DNA from: Vulcanimicrobiota bacterium | GTDB lineage: Bacteria > Vulcanimicrobiota > Vulcanimicrobiia > Vulcanimicrobiales > Vulcanimicrobiaceae | NCBI GenBank assembly: GCA_003155175.1 | Contig: PMFP01000054.1 | Span: forward strand, 1-10,133 | Reading direction: 5' to 3' | Length of the DNA stretch: 10,133 nt | Shown: piece after piece, positions 7,144-10,133 of the stretch | Layout: each line of letters begins with the position of its first letter | How positions within the stretch are numbered: the first letter of the stretch is position 1 | The notes under the pieces: model-generated | Database searches by the model: none | The model's input: only the letters and a program-made list of their open reading frames with translations | What the model was told of the DNA's origin: nothing | Position numbers and translations under genes: made by a program

Positions 7144-7148
7144 GAGGA
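7144..7148 (+). promoter_or_regulatory. Ribosome binding site deciding the VOC start at 7153
   Basis: GAGGA within AAAGAGGACA, four bases before the ATG at 7153. The ATG at 7102 has no such site, and the extra 17 residues it would add are not part of the VOC fold. Confidence 0.7.
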
Positions 7149-7152
7149 CAAC

Positions 7153-7512
7153 ATGGTAAAAGAACTTGCTTTCGTCGTTTATTCCGTTCGAGACGTGCCT
7201 CGAGCGACCGCGTTCTATAGGGATGTCGTCGGTCTGAAGCCGGGCGAGCTGTCCAGTCACGATTGGGTCGAGTTCAATCTCGGGAACGCGACCTTCGCAC
7301 TTGACGGGGCCGGCGAAGGGGTCGGGATGCCGCCGGGGCACTCTAACGGTGCCGCTTTCGAAGTGGACGACATTCACGCGATGCGCCAGAAGCTGAAGGA
7401 CGCCGGCACCGACCTTACCGACGTTCACGAACTTGCACCATGCTGGATATGTTTTGCGAAGGATCCGGAAGGTAATCGCTTTTCGATCCACCAGAGCAAA
7501 AACGTGCATTGA
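7153..7512 (+). CDS. VOC-family protein (glyoxalase/bleomycin resistance/dioxygenase fold)
   Basis: A 119-residue protein with two beta-alpha-beta-beta-beta modules of the vicinal oxygen chelate fold. The first is MVKELAFVVYSVRDVPRATA, FYRDVVGLKPGE, DWVEFNLGNATFALD; the second is NGAAFEVDDIHAMRQKLKDA and ending FAKDPEGNRFSIHQ. 'AxxFYxdvvGL' and 'DPeGNrf.l.q' are the standard markers. The usual metal-site His near residue 7 of the first strand is not evident (ELAFVVYSV), so it may not be a classical metal enzyme; the role could be binding or detoxifying a small molecule. The start at 7153 is chosen over 7102 because of the ribosome binding site and fold length. It is 20 bases upstream of the YCII gene and likely co-transcribed with it. 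Confidence 0.9.
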   Translation: MVKELAFVVYSVRDVPRATAFYRDVVGLKPGELSSHDWVEFNLGNATFALDGAGEGVGMPPGHSNGAAFEVDDIHAMRQKLKDAGTDLTDVHELAPCWICFAKDPEGNRFSIHQSKNVH

Positions 7513-7520
7513 CTTCAACC

Positions 7521-7525
7521 GAGGA
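7521..7525 (+). promoter_or_regulatory. Ribosome binding site deciding the YCII start at 7533
   Basis: GAGGA, seven bases upstream of the ATG at 7533. It rules in this start over the TTG at 7509, which would overlap the VOC stop codon. Confidence 0.75.
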
Positions 7526-7532
7526 TTCACCC

Positions 7533-7865
7533 ATGCCAAAGTTCATCACGATCGGATATGGCGACGAAGCAGGGTACGAGCGAACGCCGCTCGCCATCCG
7601 TGAAGCAGCGCATCGGCAGGACGCGAAACTGCGCGAGTCGGGCGCGATCGTCCGTATCGCGGGGAGCCCCGTGCAAGTCCGAAACCCAGCCGGTGAAGGC
7701 GTGCAGACCAGCCGCGGTCCGTTTATGCGTGCGGACCTGCCGCTTGCAGGCTTTGCCTTAATTGAGGCCTCGAGTGTCGAAGACGCGATCGCACAGGTCG
7801 CAAAAACGCCTTGTGCGGTGGCGTATGGCGTCGTAGAAATCTGGCCTCTCACGCCATCCCGCTAG
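7533..7865 (+). CDS. YCII-related (DGPF-type) domain protein
   Basis: A 110-residue single-domain protein of the YCII/DGPF group (PF03795). It shows the typical order: MPKFITIGYGDEAGYERTP, a helix with HRQDAKLRESGAIV, then VQTSRGPFMRADLPLAGFAL (the 'v..GPf.e.ke.l.Gf.lie' segment that names the DGPF group), an alpha helix SSVEDAIAQVAKTP, and the closing VAYGVVEIWPL ('g.vEvwpi'). YCII proteins have a ferredoxin-like fold with a possible catalytic His/Asp pair; the reaction is unclear, and in many genomes DGPF genes sit near ECF sigma factors, none of which is visible here. The start at 7533 fits the ribosome binding site and the fold. It is probably the second gene of an operon with the VOC gene and is followed by a hairpin terminator. 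Confidence 0.9.
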   Translation: MPKFITIGYGDEAGYERTPLAIREAAHRQDAKLRESGAIVRIAGSPVQVRNPAGEGVQTSRGPFMRADLPLAGFALIEASSVEDAIAQVAKTPCAVAYGVVEIWPLTPSR

Positions 7866-7923
7866 GGACCTCAGCGACGTAACGAGTGCCGAACGCCGGC
7901 TTCCACGCGCGACGCAAACGAGA

Positions 7924-7954
7924 AAACCCGGCGGCCGCAACGACCGCCGGGTTT
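7924..7954. terminator. Bidirectional intrinsic terminator between convergent genes
   Basis: A perfect 11-base-pair stem (AAACCCGGCGG at 7924-7934 with CCGCCGGGTTT at 7944-7954) and a 9-base loop. It lies in the 114-base gap between the YCII stop at 7865 and the sulfatase stop at 7980. The stem base is A/T on one side and T/A on the other, giving a short T run on each strand, so it can end transcription from both sides. The T run is short (three to four), so the strength is uncertain. Confidence 0.85.
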
Positions 7955-7979
7955 GCGCTAGACCGGTTCAGACCGCGCG

Positions 7980-10133
7980 CTACTCGCTGGCGCGGTTGTT
8001 GCGCTGACCTTCCTGGGTGAGGAGTTTGATGTCGTCCGGAGTCAACTGCGGCCGGTCGATCGTCAGCGTCAGCTTATTGAGCGTACCGGTAAACGTGAAC
8101 GGAACCTGATAGTCCTGGTCGTCCACCGGCGTTCCGGTGTCCGCGCCGACGTCGAAGTTCTCGTCCCACTGCAAGATCAGCGGCAACGTGTGCGGCAGCG
8201 TCTGCGTCGCCACCGCGTTCCCGTCAACCTTCAGCACGCCCGTTCCGCCGCAGCCGATGCCGCTCATGACGTTGAACGCGAGCGTGCCCATCCCCAGCCC
8301 GTCGTACGTGAAGTCGTACTCCAGCACGTGCTTGCCCGGCGTCAACGCGGCCGGCGCCTCCCATCGCACGCGGTTGAGGTTGCAGAAGTTCCACACGAAC
8401 ACCGGCTTGCCCTTAAGGATATAGAACCCGTATCCGCCGAAGCGCCCGCCTTGCGTGACGATCATGCCGTCGCCGCCGCCCTGCGGAATCTCGACTTCGG
8501 CTTTGAAGTTGTACGACGAGTTCAGAATGCTCGGCGCATCCCCGTTCGGAATGCCCGTGAGCACGCCCGAGTACGTGAACACCGAACGCCCCGCGCTCAA
8601 ACTCGGCCGAGGCGCAACGAGCCGCGTCGCCACGGTCGCATCGAGCGGCAGCACCTGGTACTTCTGCGCCTCCGCCCAAAACAACGCTTCCATCTCCTTC
8701 AGTTTATCCGGATACTGGTCCGCCACGTTGTGGCACTGCGTCCAGTCCTTCGACAAATCGTACAGCTCGTACGGGAACGACGCCGGATCCTGGCTGACGG
8801 GACCCGCCGTCACCCACGGCGGACGCATCACCTTCGTGCTTGCAATCCATCCGTCGTGATAGATCGCATGGTCGCCCATCATCTCGAAGTACTGCGTTTT
8901 ATGGGTTGACGGCGCATTCGCATTGCCCTTGTCGAACGTGTACATCATGCTCACGCCCTCGATCGGACGCTGCGCGATGCCGTCCACCGCATCCGGCGCC
9001 GAGATGCCGGTCGCTTCGAGAATCGTCGGCACGACGTCGATCACGTGATGGAACTGGTGCCGAATTCCGCCCGTATCCTTGATCACGCCCGGCCACGAGA
9101 TCGCCGTACCCTGACGCACGCCGCCGAAATGCGAGCAGATCTGCTTGGTCCACGAGAACGGCGTATCGAACGCCCACGCCCACGGCACCGCCATGTGCGC
9201 GTACGTCTGGTCGGAGCCCCAGACGTCGTAGAAATACTTGAGCTGATCTTCAACCGGAACCATGATCTGGTTGAACATCGCGACCTCGTTGGGCGTGCCG
9301 TTGAGCGTGCCCTCGGAGCTCGTCCCGTTGTCGCCGTTGATGTAGATGATCAGCGTGTTGTCGAGTTTGCCCATGTCCTCGACCGCCTGAATCACGCGCC
9401 CGATCTCGTGGTCGGTATACGCGACGTACGCGGCAAAGACGTCCGCCTGCCGAACGAACATCTTCTGCTCGTCGGCCGTCAGCGTGTCCCACTTCTTCAA
9501 AAGATCGTCCGGCCACGGCGTCAGCTCGGCATCCTGCGGAATCACGCCCAGCTTCTTCTGGTTGGCGAAGATCTCTTCGCGCAGCGCGTTCCAGCCCTTG
9601 TCGAAGAGATGCATGTCGCTGATCTTCTTAATCCACTCCGGCGTCGGATGGTGCGGCGCATGCGTGCCGCCCGGAACGTAATACACGAAGAACGGTTCGT
9701 CCGGCGCGACGGCGTCAATGCGTTTCATATGATCGATCGCATCGTCGGCCTGCGCGGTGGTCAGGTTCCACCCATCTTTCCCGACGTACGGATAGATCGG
9801 CGACGTGTTGCGGAACAGATTGGGCTGCCACTGGCTCGAATCGCCGCCGATGAACCCGTAGAAATACTCAAAGCCCATCCCAACCGGCCACTGGTCGAAT
9901 GGCCCGGCTTGACTGGCCTGAAACGCCGGCACGTTGTGATCCTTGCCGAACCACGCGGTCGCATACCCGTTGGCCTGCAGGATGCGCGCGACGGTCGCGT
10001 TCTCGTCGCCGATCTGGCCGTTGTAGCCGGGGAAACCGGTCGCCAGTTCGGCGATCATCTCGAAGCCGACCGCGCCGTGGTTGCGCCCCGTAATCAGCGC
10101 CGCGCGCGTCGGCGAGCAGAGCGCCGTCGTGTG
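7980..10133 (-). CDS. Arylsulfatase (formylglycine-dependent sulfatase), 5' truncated by window edge
   Basis: 717 residues are visible; the frame runs off the right edge, so the ATG at 10058 is internal. The visible protein opens HTTALCSPTRAALITGRN, which is the type I sulfatase signature CxPxR. The cysteine (C6) would be converted to formylglycine by a maturation enzyme. Further family motifs: FGKDH (K64, H66), GGTHAPHHP (H158-H162 region, the 'aPH.P' substrate and metal segment), GDNG (267-270, the metal-binding Asp-Asn pair) and TKQICSHFGGVRQG (about 329-341, where a Lys and the GG turn lie in arylsulfatases). The domain ends with DIVPTILEATG-type text (DVVPTILEATGI). A C-terminal region of ~200 beta-rich residues follows (GMIVTQGGRFGGYGFY onward), as in large arylsulfatases of the mycobacterial/pseudomonad type. 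It hydrolyses sulfate esters; the substrate is unknown. The signal peptide and the first Asp-Asp metal motif, if present, lie outside the window. Confidence 0.93.
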   Translation of the reverse strand, partial: HTTALCSPTRAALITGRNHGAVGFEMIAELATGFPGYNGQIGDENATVARILQANGYATAWFGKDHNVPAFQASQAGPFDQWPVGMGFEYFYGFIGGDSSQWQPNLFRNTSPIYPYVGKDGWNLTTAQADDAIDHMKRIDAVAPDEPFFVYYVPGGTHAPHHPTPEWIKKISDMHLFDKGWNALREEIFANQKKLGVIPQDAELTPWPDDLLKKWDTLTADEQKMFVRQADVFAAYVAYTDHEIGRVIQAVEDMGKLDNTLIIYINGDNGTSSEGTLNGTPNEVAMFNQIMVPVEDQLKYFYDVWGSDQTYAHMAVPWAWAFDTPFSWTKQICSHFGGVRQGTAISWPGVIKDTGGIRHQFHHVIDVVPTILEATGISAPDAVDGIAQRPIEGVSMMYTFDKGNANAPSTHKTQYFEMMGDHAIYHDGWIASTKVMRPPWVTAGPVSQDPASFPYELYDLSKDWTQCHNVADQYPDKLKEMEALFWAEAQKYQVLPLDATVATRLVAPRPSLSAGRSVFTYSGVLTGIPNGDAPSILNSSYNFKAEVEIPQGGGDGMIVTQGGRFGGYGFYILKGKPVFVWNFCNLNRVRWEAPAALTPGKHVLEYDFTYDGLGMGTLAFNVMSGIGCGGTGVLKVDGNAVATQTLPHTLPLILQWDENFDVGADTGTPVDDQDYQVPFTFTGTLNKLTLTIDRPQLTPDDIKLLTQEGQRNNRASE

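Noticed and set aside
7102..7152. ATG at 7102 as the start of the VOC gene
   Set aside because: It has no ribosome binding site and lies upstream of the likely -10 element. The added residues are outside the fold, and 7153 has GAGGA close by.
10056..10058. ATG at 10058 as the start of the sulfatase
   Set aside because: The frame stays open to the window edge and encodes CSPTR, the catalytic signature, upstream of this ATG.

Overview
The window is GC-rich bacterial chromosome with dense genes and short gaps. It has ten protein-coding genes, two of them cut by the window edges, two copies of a dispersed REP-like repeat, and one clear hairpin terminator. The repeat carries the GTCATCCTGAGC / TGTCGAAGG core common in high-GC environmental genomes. 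I cannot assign a phylum from sequence alone. An uncultivated soil-type lineage such as Candidatus Eremiobacterota would fit, but that is a guess. There are no RNA genes, CRISPR arrays, transposases or phage genes.

Layout, left to right. (1) The 3' end of a zinc-independent MDR/quinone oxidoreductase gene (+), then a secreted LamG-like lectin-fold protein (+). (2) A SulP-family anion transporter with a C-terminal STAS domain (-), convergent with the LamG gene. Its last ~19 residues are encoded by a REP-like repeat, and its 5' end appears frameshifted at a run of seven A. (3) An unrecognised protein anchored by a membrane helix at each end (+), divergent from SulP. A second REP-like copy follows it. 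(4) A cluster of three paralogous exported proteins of unknown family: two in a tight operon on the minus strand and one divergent on the plus strand. They share two cysteines exactly 39 residues apart. (5) A DUF427 protein (-), divergent from a VOC-family plus YCII/DGPF-family gene pair (+). (6) A bidirectional hairpin terminator, then a large arylsulfatase (-) that runs off the right edge. The edge still shows its CSPTR formylglycine signature.

Functional links. The sulfatase would release sulfate from organic sulfate esters, and the SulP protein could import sulfate or another anion. They are about 4.6 kb apart with unrelated genes between, so this is only suggestive. The VOC and YCII genes, 20 bases apart, look co-transcribed. 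The most novel content is the three-paralog exported family. One member carries an additional ~180-residue C-terminal domain that begins just where the two shorter members end.
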